Of a stretch of DNA of 22,663 nt, positions 1-5,789 are shown piece by piece. Positions within the stretch are counted from its first letter, which is position 1; every line of letters starts with the position of its first letter. Origin of the DNA: a bacterium (GTDB taxonomy: Bacteria; Patescibacteriota; Patescibacteriia; UBA1558; S5-K13); the NCBI GenBank assembly GCA_021106915.1, contig JAIOTH010000036.1, forward strand, positions 1 through 22,663. The letters run 5' to 3'. The translations under genes and the position numbers were made by a program. Under the pieces are notes generated by a model. That model did no database searches and was not told where the DNA came from. It worked only from the letters and a program-made list of their open reading frames with translations.

Positions 1-1
1 G

Positions 2-1072
2 CCTCAAGACAAAGAATTTGCTGATTTCATTAAAAAAAATAAATTAAACTATATTTTAGTAGCTAATAAATGTAGCAGCAAAAGAGATCGCCAACAAGCT
101 GATGAATTTTACGAATTAGGGCTAGGAGAACCAATTAAAATTGCAGCTATCAATGGAGTTGGCGTTGGAGATATGTTAGATATAGCTGTTGATAAATTTC
201 CTAAAAAACTATCAAGCTCAACCCAATCAACTCAGTCAGATCAAGTTGTTCCCCAAAAGGAAAATATTAAAATTTGTTTTATCGGCAAAACCAATGTTGG
301 TAAATCATCAATTTTAAATTCTATTCTTAATGAAGAAAAAGTAATCGTTTCCGAAGCAGAACACACTACTCGTGATGCTCAATTTATTCCTTTTACTTAT
401 AAAGATTATCAATTTACTTTGATTGACACTGCTGGTGTCCGTAAAAAAAGAACTCAAATTAAAAAAAATGAATTAGAGTTTAAATCTGTTCAACAGACTG
501 AAAAAGCTATTAAAAAATCTGATATAGCTATTTTAGTAACTGATGTTTCTAAAAATTTAAGCGTTGGTGATCTAAAATTCAGCAGATATATTAAAAATTC
601 CCAAAAAGGTTTAATTATTGTTGCTAATAAATGGGATCTAATAGATGACAAAGATTTAAAAACTTATGCTGAATATGTTAAGTATTATTATATTACTATG
701 CCCTTTTTTCGTTGGGCAAAAATAATTCCTACTTCTGCCAAAGAAAAAATTAGAGTTTTGAAAATTTTAGATGAAGCTGTTGAAATTTATCATAAATCAA
801 ATCTTGAAATTGGTCCTGAAGAATTAGTAAATTTCAAAAATAAAATCATTAAAATTCATCCACCCACTATTGGACGAGGTAATAGAAAACCTAAAATTTA
901 TCAAATTAAACAAGTTGGTATGAATCCCCAAACTTTTGAAGTGATTATTGGTAAAAAAACTAGTTTAAATGAATCTTATTTAAAATTTATTGAAAAAAAA
1001 TTAAGATCAGAATATAATTTAGATGGAGTAGCGGTTATTGCTTATGTTCGTAAACTCCAAAATACGATGTAG
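2..1072 (+). CDS. der: Ribosome biogenesis GTPase Der (EngA), 5' truncated by window edge
   Basis: The frame is open from base 2, so the N-terminal part lies outside the window; 356 codons are visible. Der is a tandem-G-domain GTPase needed for assembly of the 50S subunit. The visible start is the end of G domain 1 (VANKCSSKRDR, then EFYELGLGEPIKIAAINGVG). G domain 2 is complete: P-loop GKTNVGKSS, DTAG, NKWD and a G5-like TSAK. A C-terminal KH-like domain follows, with the family signature SLNESYLKFIEKKLR. Oddity: G domain 1 has NKCS where NKxD is expected, so the Asp that selects guanine is missing. It ends in a tandem TAG-TAA. Family assignment is secure. Confidence 0.95.
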   Translation, partial: PQDKEFADFIKKNKLNYILVANKCSSKRDRQQADEFYELGLGEPIKIAAINGVGVGDMLDIAVDKFPKKLSSSTQSTQSDQVVPQKENIKICFIGKTNVGKSSILNSILNEEKVIVSEAEHTTRDAQFIPFTYKDYQFTLIDTAGVRKKRTQIKKNELEFKSVQQTEKAIKKSDIAILVTDVSKNLSVGDLKFSRYIKNSQKGLIIVANKWDLIDDKDLKTYAEYVKYYYITMPFFRWAKIIPTSAKEKIRVLKILDEAVEIYHKSNLEIGPEELVNFKNKIIKIHPPTIGRGNRKPKIYQIKQVGMNPQTFEVIIGKKTSLNESYLKFIEKKLRSEYNLDGVAVIAYVRKLQNTM

Positions 1073-1080
1073 TAAGCAAT

Positions 1081-1183
1081 ACCAATATACTAATGACATA
1101 CGAATTATACGAATATACAAATCATTAGCATATTAGTATAATTAGCATATTAGTATCATTTAATTCGTATCATTAGTATCTAT
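1081..1183. repeat. AT-rich repeat cluster (family A) upstream of pth
   Basis: This gap is filled with 8-9 bp units of the type ATTAGTAT(C), ATTAGCAT and ATTCGTAT. The left part carries them in reverse orientation (ATACTAAT, ATACGAAT), the right part in forward orientation, so the block is an imperfect inverted repeat with its centre near 1120. The forward arm ends in ATTCGTATCATTAGTAT (1163-1179), four bases before the pth ATG. The same core lies before dprA and pilN. No SD is present. Function is unknown. Confidence 0.8.
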
Positions 1184-1756
1184 ATGAAATTAATCATTGG
1201 ATTAGGAAATCCTGGAAATAAATATCAAAATACCAAACACAATGCTGGATTTATAGCTATTGATTTTTTAGCTGAAAAATATTCTGGTAAAAATCCCAAA
1301 TGGAACGATAGTCAGAAAGGAAAATTACAATATTTAAGAATAGAAATCAATGGTGAAACAATTGAATTGATTAAGCCACAGACATTCATGAATAATTCTG
1401 GTTTCAGCATTCAATATGCCCAAAAAAAACACAATTTCAAACCCGAAGATATCTTTATAATTTACGATGATTTAGATATTGATCTCGGAAATCTAAAAAT
1501 AGGATTTTTTGAATCAGCTGGCGGACATAAGGGAGTCAAATCCATCATCCAACATTTAGGATTTAATAATTTTCTTAGATTTAGAATTGGTATTCAGACT
1601 CCTCTTTCCAAAAAGATTCCAGTTGATAAATATGTTCTCTCTCGATTTTCATTATTTGAAAAATTAAAACTTAAAAAAGTTATTCACAAAACCACCGAAG
1701 CCATTGAACTGGCTATTGAAAAATCTCCAACTGAAGCAATGAATAAATATAATTAA
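1184..1756 (+). CDS. pth: Peptidyl-tRNA hydrolase
   Basis: A 190-aa protein of normal length for bacterial Pth. It cleaves the ester bond of peptidyl-tRNAs released prematurely from the ribosome, recycling tRNA in the cytoplasm. All family motifs are present: GLGNPGNKY (residues 6-14), the catalytic His19 in TKHNAGF, KPQTFMNNSG (64-73) with the substrate-binding Asn, YDDLD around residue 95 (the Asp that orients the histidine) and GGHKG at 113-117. The ATG at 1184 is the natural start: family members begin MKLIxGLGNPG. It follows der and is separated from it by a family A repeat block. Downstream transcription probably ends at the bidirectional hairpin at 1813-1840. Confidence 0.97.
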   Translation: MKLIIGLGNPGNKYQNTKHNAGFIAIDFLAEKYSGKNPKWNDSQKGKLQYLRIEINGETIELIKPQTFMNNSGFSIQYAQKKHNFKPEDIFIIYDDLDIDLGNLKIGFFESAGGHKGVKSIIQHLGFNNFLRFRIGIQTPLSKKIPVDKYVLSRFSLFEKLKLKKVIHKTTEAIELAIEKSPTEAMNKYN

Positions 1757-1760
1757 GTTT

Positions 1761-1790
1761 CAAGTCGAAGGTTACAAGTTGCAAGTTATA
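1761..1790. repeat. Short CAAGTT direct-repeat remnant
   Basis: Just after the pth stop, the hexamer CAAGTT recurs (caagtc, caagtt, caagtt) within 30 bases. It looks unlike the ATTAGTAT or AATTTTAAATT repeats elsewhere and may be a remnant of a third intergenic repeat type. The evidence is short and weak. Confidence 0.35.
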
Positions 1791-1812
1791 ATTATCAATT
1801 CAAAAATAAAAC

Positions 1813-1840
1813 ACCCTGCATCATTTTATTGATACAGGGT
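1813..1840. terminator. Bidirectional Rho-independent terminator between pth and the lipoprotein gene
   Basis: An 11-bp stem (ACCCTGCATCA / TGATACAGGGT, one G-T pair) closes a 6-nt loop. It is followed by TTTATAAT on the + strand and by GTTTTATTTTT on the - strand. It lies between convergent pth (+) and the lipoprotein frame (-), whose final TAA at 1853 is 12 nt from the hairpin. Confidence 0.88.
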
Positions 1841-1852
1841 TTTATAATATTA

Positions 1853-2464
1853 TTAATCAAGTTGATTTTTAAAATTAATTTGATTAATAATTGATTCTTG
1901 AACTTTATCATCTTGAATATCAAAAACTGATATTCTAGAAATGAAATGTTCTAAACCATCTTTTTGAAAAATTTTAAGAGTGCCTTCAGACGTCAATTCT
2001 AAATAAACAAAAATTTCCGTCTATTCTTGAATCATCCAGTCATCCACTTGGGATATACTATCTAATCCAAAAAGTTGAACAGCCTCTATCAGCCATGCAA
2101 AAGTGCCAGATTTATAAATAACTGATATAACTCTTACCCAAGAGTTAAGCGGAATAATTATATCTTCCTAAAGTTCCGATTCCCCTTGCTTAATAACAAC
2201 AAAACAGAGATATCTCTTGATATAATCTTCATCGTCTGTCATTTCCAACCCACCATGAATAGCATTGTAGTTTCTAGCTACACAAAAATTGCTACCATCT
2301 GGATCAACAACGAAATAAAGACTCACTAAACCCAAAGTTCCTGGGGAAATATAATAGATTCCATAGTCATTATAGTCAATAACTTTTACCTTTGTTGGTT
2401 CACTGCAACCTACCATCAACAATATTAATAAAATTAACATTGCTATAAAAATAAACTTTTTCAT
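1853..2464 (-). pseudogene. Small lipoprotein gene with two in-frame TAG codons
   Basis: The first 98 codons (2464 to 2171) encode a lipoprotein: a hydrophobic signal segment MKKFIFIAMLILLILLMVGC whose lipobox LMVGC would be lipidated at Cys20. The start at 2464 is chosen over an ATG at 2503 because GAGGAGG (2471-2477) sits 6 nt before it. A TAG follows at 2168-2170, but the same frame runs on for 47 sensible codons (including EDIIIPLNSW and FAWLIEAVQLFGL), meets a second TAG near 2024, and continues about 56 codons to a TAA at 1853-1855, just before the terminator. The original gene was therefore probably 203 codons. It is either a decaying gene or one translated through TAG. I do not recognise the family. 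It lies 22 nt downstream of the 153-aa gene and is probably cotranscribed with it. Confidence 0.7.
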
Positions 2465-2486
2465 CTTAATCCTCCTCAAAATAAAT

Positions 2487-2948
2487 TTATTTAATTTTTT
2501 CAATCTTGTTTAAATTTACAGCTTTCTTTTTTCCATCAAAAAACTGCACTGTAACATTCTGATCAAGATATTCAAAATATCTCCCCTTAAGTTTAGGATA
2601 TCTTATAGCCTTGATGATACATGAAATTTTTACCTTCTTTCCATCTATCGTCTGTCTACATAAAACTTTTTCATCAACTTCTAATCTATCCAGACCTTCT
2701 TTCAAAAAACTAAGTTTTCTTAATTGCCTATATGAATTATAAAGTTTTCTTAATTCATCTGGTAACATAGAATCAATTATTTTCTTTGGTCTAACTTTCC
2801 ATTCTAACAATTTACGAACGTGAAATTTAGGCACTTCCTCGTTTAATAATTTCATTACCTCTATCTTAGTCATATTTTCCACTTCCTTCTCTGTTCTTAA
2901 TCCTAAATCGAGAATAAACTTTTTTTGCATAAAAGTTACTTTTGACAT
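2487..2948 (-). CDS. Hypothetical protein, 153 aa, basic
   Basis: I do not recognise this protein. The N-terminal 40 residues look helical (TFMQKKFILDLGL followed by MTKIEVMKLLNEE) and loosely resemble the small helical modules found in phage and recombination proteins. The middle is Lys/Arg-rich. The last 60 residues (VDEKVLCRQ to NLNKIEKIK) alternate in a beta pattern that could be a small SH3-like barrel. There is no signal peptide or membrane segment. The start is well supported by an exceptionally strong SD, GGAGGAG (2951-2957), 2-3 nt before ATG, and by a promoter at 2983-3011. Most other genes in the window have no SD, so it may be an acquired gene together with the lipoprotein gene that follows it. 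Confidence 0.8.
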   Translation of the reverse strand: MSKVTFMQKKFILDLGLRTEKEVENMTKIEVMKLLNEEVPKFHVRKLLEWKVRPKKIIDSMLPDELRKLYNSYRQLRKLSFLKEGLDRLEVDEKVLCRQTIDGKKVKISCIIKAIRYPKLKGRYFEYLDQNVTVQFFDGKKKAVNLNKIEKIK

Positions 2949-2982
2949 ATCTCCTCCATTATATTTATTTTTTTAATATTAA

Positions 2983-3011
2983 ACTATATAACAAATAATT
3001 AATCCCGTCAA
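2983..3011 (-). promoter_or_regulatory. Sigma-70-type promoter for the 153-aa/lipoprotein pair
   Basis: On the minus strand, TTGACG (3011-3006), a 17-nt spacer and TATAGT (2988-2983) match the -35/-10 consensus. The predicted start is near 2976, about 28 nt before the ATG and its SD. It lies directly after the terminator-like tract of the structured RNA. Confidence 0.65.
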
Positions 3012-3023
3012 ACAAAAAAATTA

Positions 3024-3175
3024 CAAAAAAAATAATAGCCAGATTATTGCCCGCTGGTGTAAATAAGTTTCACAAGGCGAACCTAGGAAACCGACCTAAC
3101 TTGCGTTCAAAGCAACAAGGAGGGATGTCACTAAGAACTACCAACGAACAAAAATCTGACTACAATTCTCAAAGT
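3024..3175 (-). ncRNA. Structured small RNA, probably 6S RNA (ssrS-like)
   Basis: This ~150-nt non-coding stretch is less AT-rich than its surroundings and has its own promoter (3182-3209). Its ends pair into a long closing stem: 5' CAGATTTTTGTTCGTTGGT with 3' ACCAGCGGGCAATAATCTG, 18 of 19 positions paired counting G-U. Inside are a hairpin GTTTC...GAAAC capped by AGG-UUCG-CCU and a smaller TTGC...GCAA hairpin. The 3' end runs into TATTATTTTTTTT. A rod with an open centre and UGUUCG opposite GCGGGCA in the closing stem is what I know of 6S RNA, which binds RNA polymerase by imitating an open promoter. It has no SRP RNA, tmRNA or tRNA signature. That an RNA is made is fairly sure; the 6S identity is an inference. 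Confidence 0.6.
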
Positions 3176-3181
3176 AAATAC

Positions 3182-3209
3182 AGTATAACATACTGACAGA
3201 ATTTGTCAA
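3182..3209 (-). promoter_or_regulatory. Strong sigma-70-type promoter for the structured RNA
   Basis: On the minus strand, TTGACA (3209-3204), a 16-nt spacer and TATACT (3187-3182). The predicted start is near 3175, at the beginning of the structured RNA. On the opposite strand the overlapping TTGTCA (3203-3208) with TATAAG 18 nt later could be a weaker divergent promoter reading towards dprA. Confidence 0.7.
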
Positions 3210-3210
3210 C

Positions 3211-3252
3211 CCTGTTAAACAAAATTTATAAGATTTAGATTTATTTAACAGG
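3211..3252. repeat. Perfect 9-bp inverted repeat upstream of the ncRNA promoter
   Basis: CCTGTTAAA (3211-3219) and TTTAACAGG (3244-3252) are exact reverse complements separated by 24 AT-rich bases. The pair lies just upstream of the ncRNA promoter and on the dprA side, spanning the possible divergent -10. It could be an operator for either promoter. No T-run follows directly, so a terminator is less likely. Confidence 0.45.
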
Positions 3253-3294
3253 ATTAAAAACTTTACAAAAAAAATAAAACCAGCTATCATCAAA

Positions 3295-3469
3295 ATACTA
3301 ATGATACCTGCCTACCGGCAGGCAGGCGAATATTCTGATGCTAATATAGATAGATATTAATTACATTTTATTGACATCATTTTAATTAGTATCATTAGTA
3401 TATTAGTATCATTAAATTAGCATCATTAGTATTAGTATATTCGAATCATTAAATTAGTATCATTAGTAT
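3295..3469. repeat. AT-rich repeat cluster (family A) upstream of dprA
   Basis: This has the same architecture as the block before pth. Reverse-orientation units (ATACTAATGATA, CGAATAT, GATGCTAATA) form the left arm and forward units (ATTAGTATC, ATTAGTAT, ATTAGCATC) the right arm. The last forward core ATTAGTATCATTAGTAT (3453-3469) touches the dprA ATG at 3470 with no spacer and no SD. The left arm is split by a GC-rich 20-bp hairpin at 3307-3326. The block fills the gap before dprA and I see no gene in it. Confidence 0.82.
3307..3326. repeat. GC-rich hairpin repeat, copy 1
   Basis: CCTGCCTACCGGCAGGCAGG is a palindrome with a single central mismatch, giving a 7-bp stem CCTGCCT/AGGCAGG. An identical copy is at 19429-19448. 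It interrupts the family A unit TGATA/CGAATA; removing it rejoins the usual unit ATGATACGAATA. Confidence 0.85.
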
Positions 3470-4570
3470 ATGAAAAGCGACACATCTGAAACTCAGGAAC
3501 TTTCTTTAGTTCACCGAAAAATACTTCTTGGTCTTTTTTTAATTCCCTATTTTGGCTTTAAAAAAATAAATCTCTTATTTAAAGTCTATCAAGACTTGGA
3601 AAAGATTTGGCGTTTAGGATATAAAGACCTTCAAAAAAATAAATTTTCTAATAGGCTCTGTGGAATTTTTATCCATCATCGAAATCAAATCAATTTAGAA
3701 CAAACTTGGAATCTCTATAAAAATTATCATATTCTCAATTATTTTGACAAAAATTATCCTTATTTCTTAAAACAAAGCTATAATCCTCCTCTAATAATCT
3801 TTGCTCTAGGTAATCTAGAATTATTAAAAAATAAAAACCTACTCAGTGTAGTTGGTTCTCGAAAATTTAGTTCCTATGGAAAATCAGTAATAGAAAAATT
3901 TATTAAAAATGTTGCTGAAAAAAATATTACTATTGTTTCTGGTTTAGCAATGGGTATTGATGCTTTAGCTCATCAAGAAGCTCTAGACACCAAAGGTTCC
4001 ACTATTGCTGTTTTAGGCTCACCCATCAATCAAATTGCTCCTCAAACTAATTTTTATTTAGCTAAAAAAATTGTTAAACAAGGCTTAATTATTTCTGAAT
4101 TTCCTCTCGGATCGGCAGTTCGAAAAGAAAACTTTCCCCAAAGAAATAAAACTATTGCTTCTTTATCACCAGCCACTCTAATTATTGAAGCTGGAGAAAG
4201 GTCTGGAGCGTTAATTACAGCTAAATATGCTCTAGAAGAAAATCGAGAAGTGTTGACTATTCCGGGATCAATATTTCAAAAAAATTCTGAGGGCACCAAC
4301 GAACTTATCAAACAAGGAGCTAAATTAGTAAACTCCTTGGAAGATATTTTAGAAATTTATAATATTTCTTCAAACACAAAACAGTCTAAAATAATTTTTA
4401 ATTCTAAAAATCAAGAAATAATCTATCAAATATTAGAAAATCAAGCTATTCACATTGACAAAATCGTAGAATATAGTAGACTAAACACTAATGTCGTTAT
4501 TGCTACTATTACAGAGATGGAATTGGGGGGATTGATAAAAAATATTGGAAATCAAACTTATCAAATATAA
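3470..4570 (+). CDS. dprA: DNA processing protein DprA (Smf)
   Basis: A 366-aa protein. DprA binds incoming single-stranded DNA during natural transformation and loads RecA on it. The N-terminal third (residues 10-100) is a helical, helix-hairpin-helix-like region. The Rossmann-fold core follows: LSVVGSRKFSSYG (125-137) with the conserved GSR, then SGLAMGIDALAH (157-168), AVLGSPINQIAP, SEFPLGS, FPQRNKTIASLS, ERSGALITA and VLTIPGS. The last ~60 residues form a winged-helix-like domain (IIYQILENQAIHIDKIVE to MELGGLIKNIGNQTYQI). The start is the first ATG after a family A repeat, with no SD. It is the first gene of a co-directional run. Together with the pilus cluster in the same window it suggests a capacity for DNA uptake. 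Confidence 0.96.
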   Translation: MKSDTSETQELSLVHRKILLGLFLIPYFGFKKINLLFKVYQDLEKIWRLGYKDLQKNKFSNRLCGIFIHHRNQINLEQTWNLYKNYHILNYFDKNYPYFLKQSYNPPLIIFALGNLELLKNKNLLSVVGSRKFSSYGKSVIEKFIKNVAEKNITIVSGLAMGIDALAHQEALDTKGSTIAVLGSPINQIAPQTNFYLAKKIVKQGLIISEFPLGSAVRKENFPQRNKTIASLSPATLIIEAGERSGALITAKYALEENREVLTIPGSIFQKNSEGTNELIKQGAKLVNSLEDILEIYNISSNTKQSKIIFNSKNQEIIYQILENQAIHIDKIVEYSRLNTNVVIATITEMELGGLIKNIGNQTYQI

Positions 4571-4628
4571 TAAACCTACTGTTAGATAACGATTTTTTTA
4601 ATAATAACTTTTTATTAATTTTAATATT

Positions 4629-5273
4629 ATGAAATTAAATTTAAATACTGAATTTAAAACCGACATATTATTAGGATTTTTTATTGCTTCCTTAATATTA
4701 GCTAATCTTTTAGGAAGTAAAATAACTACTATTTTAGGCATGAGAGTATCAGTAGGAATATTTTTTATACCTATCCTATTTTTGGTGACAGATATTATTA
4801 CTGAAGTACACGGTAAAGCCAGAGCTAAAAATTTCTTTTATATATCCATCTCCGTTCTTCTATTTGCCCTAATAATGATGTATCTTTGTATTATCATGCC
4901 TGCTCATGAAAAATGGTTAAACCAGGAAGCTTACGAAATAATATTTAGAGGAAGTCTACGAATGACTATTGCCAGTCTAATTGCTTTTATACTTAGTCAA
5001 TATCATGACATTTGGGCTTTTCAATTTTGGAAGAAAAAAACTCATGGTAAATTCCTCTGGCTAAGAAATAATGCTTCTACCATAGTTAGTCAATTTATAG
5101 ATACTACAATTTTTATGTATATTGCCTTCTATCATTTGACTCCTAAATTTACAACTGCCTTTATATTTTCATTAATAATACCTTATTGGTTATTCAAGAT
5201 AGCTTTTGCTATAATTGATACCCCATTTTGTTATTTAGGTGTTAAATGGCTTAAGAAAGACAATCTACAATAA
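4629..5273 (+). CDS. yhhQ: Queuosine precursor transporter (YhhQ/VUT family)
   Basis: A 214-aa integral membrane protein with about six hydrophobic segments (residues ~12-34, 38-58, 72-92, 110-126, 148-170, 178-200). Family-typical features are the N-terminal LANLLGSKIT, the segment FIPILFLVTDIITEVHGKARAK with its D-x-x-T-E-x-x-G charged motif inside the membrane, and the late SQFIDTTIFMYIAF. Family members import preQ0/preQ1 or related bases used to make queuosine in tRNA anticodons. An importer fits an organism with reduced biosynthesis that lives on host or community supplies. It lies 58 nt after dprA. Family is clear; the substrate is inferred. Confidence 0.9.
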   Translation: MKLNLNTEFKTDILLGFFIASLILANLLGSKITTILGMRVSVGIFFIPILFLVTDIITEVHGKARAKNFFYISISVLLFALIMMYLCIIMPAHEKWLNQEAYEIIFRGSLRMTIASLIAFILSQYHDIWAFQFWKKKTHGKFLWLRNNASTIVSQFIDTTIFMYIAFYHLTPKFTTAFIFSLIIPYWLFKIAFAIIDTPFCYLGVKWLKKDNLQ

Positions 5274-5332
5274 CAAATTTAAAATTTACATTTAATAATT
5301 CAATAAAATAATTTACAATTAATAATTAAATT
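5274..5332 (+). repeat. AT-only repeat-like leader (family B) before the four-helix-bundle gene
   Basis: A 59-nt gap made almost only of A and T with recurring AATTTAAAATTTACA, CAATTAATAATTAA-type units. It resembles the leaders of folC (5708-5789) and pilM (20587-20712) more than the ATTAGTAT family. No SD or clear promoter is seen. Confidence 0.45.
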
Positions 5333-5707
5333 ATGAAAAGCGATTTAAGAAACAGTTCTTTTGATTTAGAAGAAAGAACTACTAAGTTAGGAGAAAAAGT
5401 AATAGATCTTTGTAAAATAATTGAAAAAAATGATCTTACCTTACCTATTATAAAACAATTAATTAGATCAGCAACTAGCGTTGGAGCTAATTATATGGAA
5501 GCTAATGGAGCTTCTTCTCGGAAAGATTTTAGAAATAAAATATATATTTGCAAAAAAGAAATTAAAGAAACTAAACATTGGTTACGAATGTTAGTTAGAA
5601 TTTTACCAGAAAAGGAAGATCAGATTAGAATTATCTGGAGAGAAGCAGAAGAATTAACTAAAATCTTTGGTAAAATAACTTCTACATTAGATAATAAGAA
5701 TAAATAG
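5333..5707 (+). CDS. Four-helix-bundle protein (23S rRNA IVP-type family)
   Basis: A 124-aa protein matching the small family named after proteins encoded in 23S rRNA intervening sequences. Hallmarks are FDLEERTTKLGEKVIDLC near the N-terminus, the signature QLIRSATSVGANYMEANGASSRKDFRNKIYICKKEIKET (residues ~44-82, abbreviated reading: QLIRSATSVGANY, EANGASSRKDF, KKEIKETKHWL) and a final amphipathic helix. Members form pentameric helical bundles and are frequent as free-standing genes in Patescibacteria. The cellular role is not known. It ends in TAG, with a TAA in the same frame three codons later. It lies 59 nt after yhhQ. Confidence 0.9.
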   Translation: MKSDLRNSSFDLEERTTKLGEKVIDLCKIIEKNDLTLPIIKQLIRSATSVGANYMEANGASSRKDFRNKIYICKKEIKETKHWLRMLVRILPEKEDQIRIIWREAEELTKIFGKITSTLDNKNK

Positions 5708-5789
5708 AATAAGTATTAATAATTAATAATTTAGTAATTGATTATTAAATGAAAATTTTAAATTTTAAATTGATAATTAAAATAACGAC
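5708..5789 (+). repeat. AT-rich family B leader before folC
   Basis: The gap contains AATTAATAATTTAGTAATTG and, near its end, AATTTTAAATTGATAATT (5761-5778), 11 nt before the folC ATG. The latter matches 17 of 18 bases of the element ~10 nt before pilM in the same orientation relative to the gene. There is no SD. Confidence 0.55.

Noticed and set aside
1081..1183. CRISPR array in the regularly repeating AT-rich stretches
   Set aside because: Units are only 8-9 bp, vary in sequence, have no unique spacers, and change orientation; no cas gene is in the window.
2465..2503. Upstream ATG at 2503 as start of the lipoprotein
   Set aside because: It would add 13 charged residues before the signal peptide and overlap the 153-aa gene; the ATG at 2464 has a perfect SD and gives a proper lipobox signal.
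3021..3035. Identical TTACAAAAAAAATAA at 3021-3035 and 3263-3277, both followed closely by CCAG
   Set aside because: Dominated by an A-tract in AT-rich DNA; too short and simple to claim a duplication.
3307..3326. GC-rich 20-mer as adapter or vector contamination
   Set aside because: Two identical copies sit inside different, biologically similar repeat contexts, and the sequence is a near palindrome, which fits a genomic element better.
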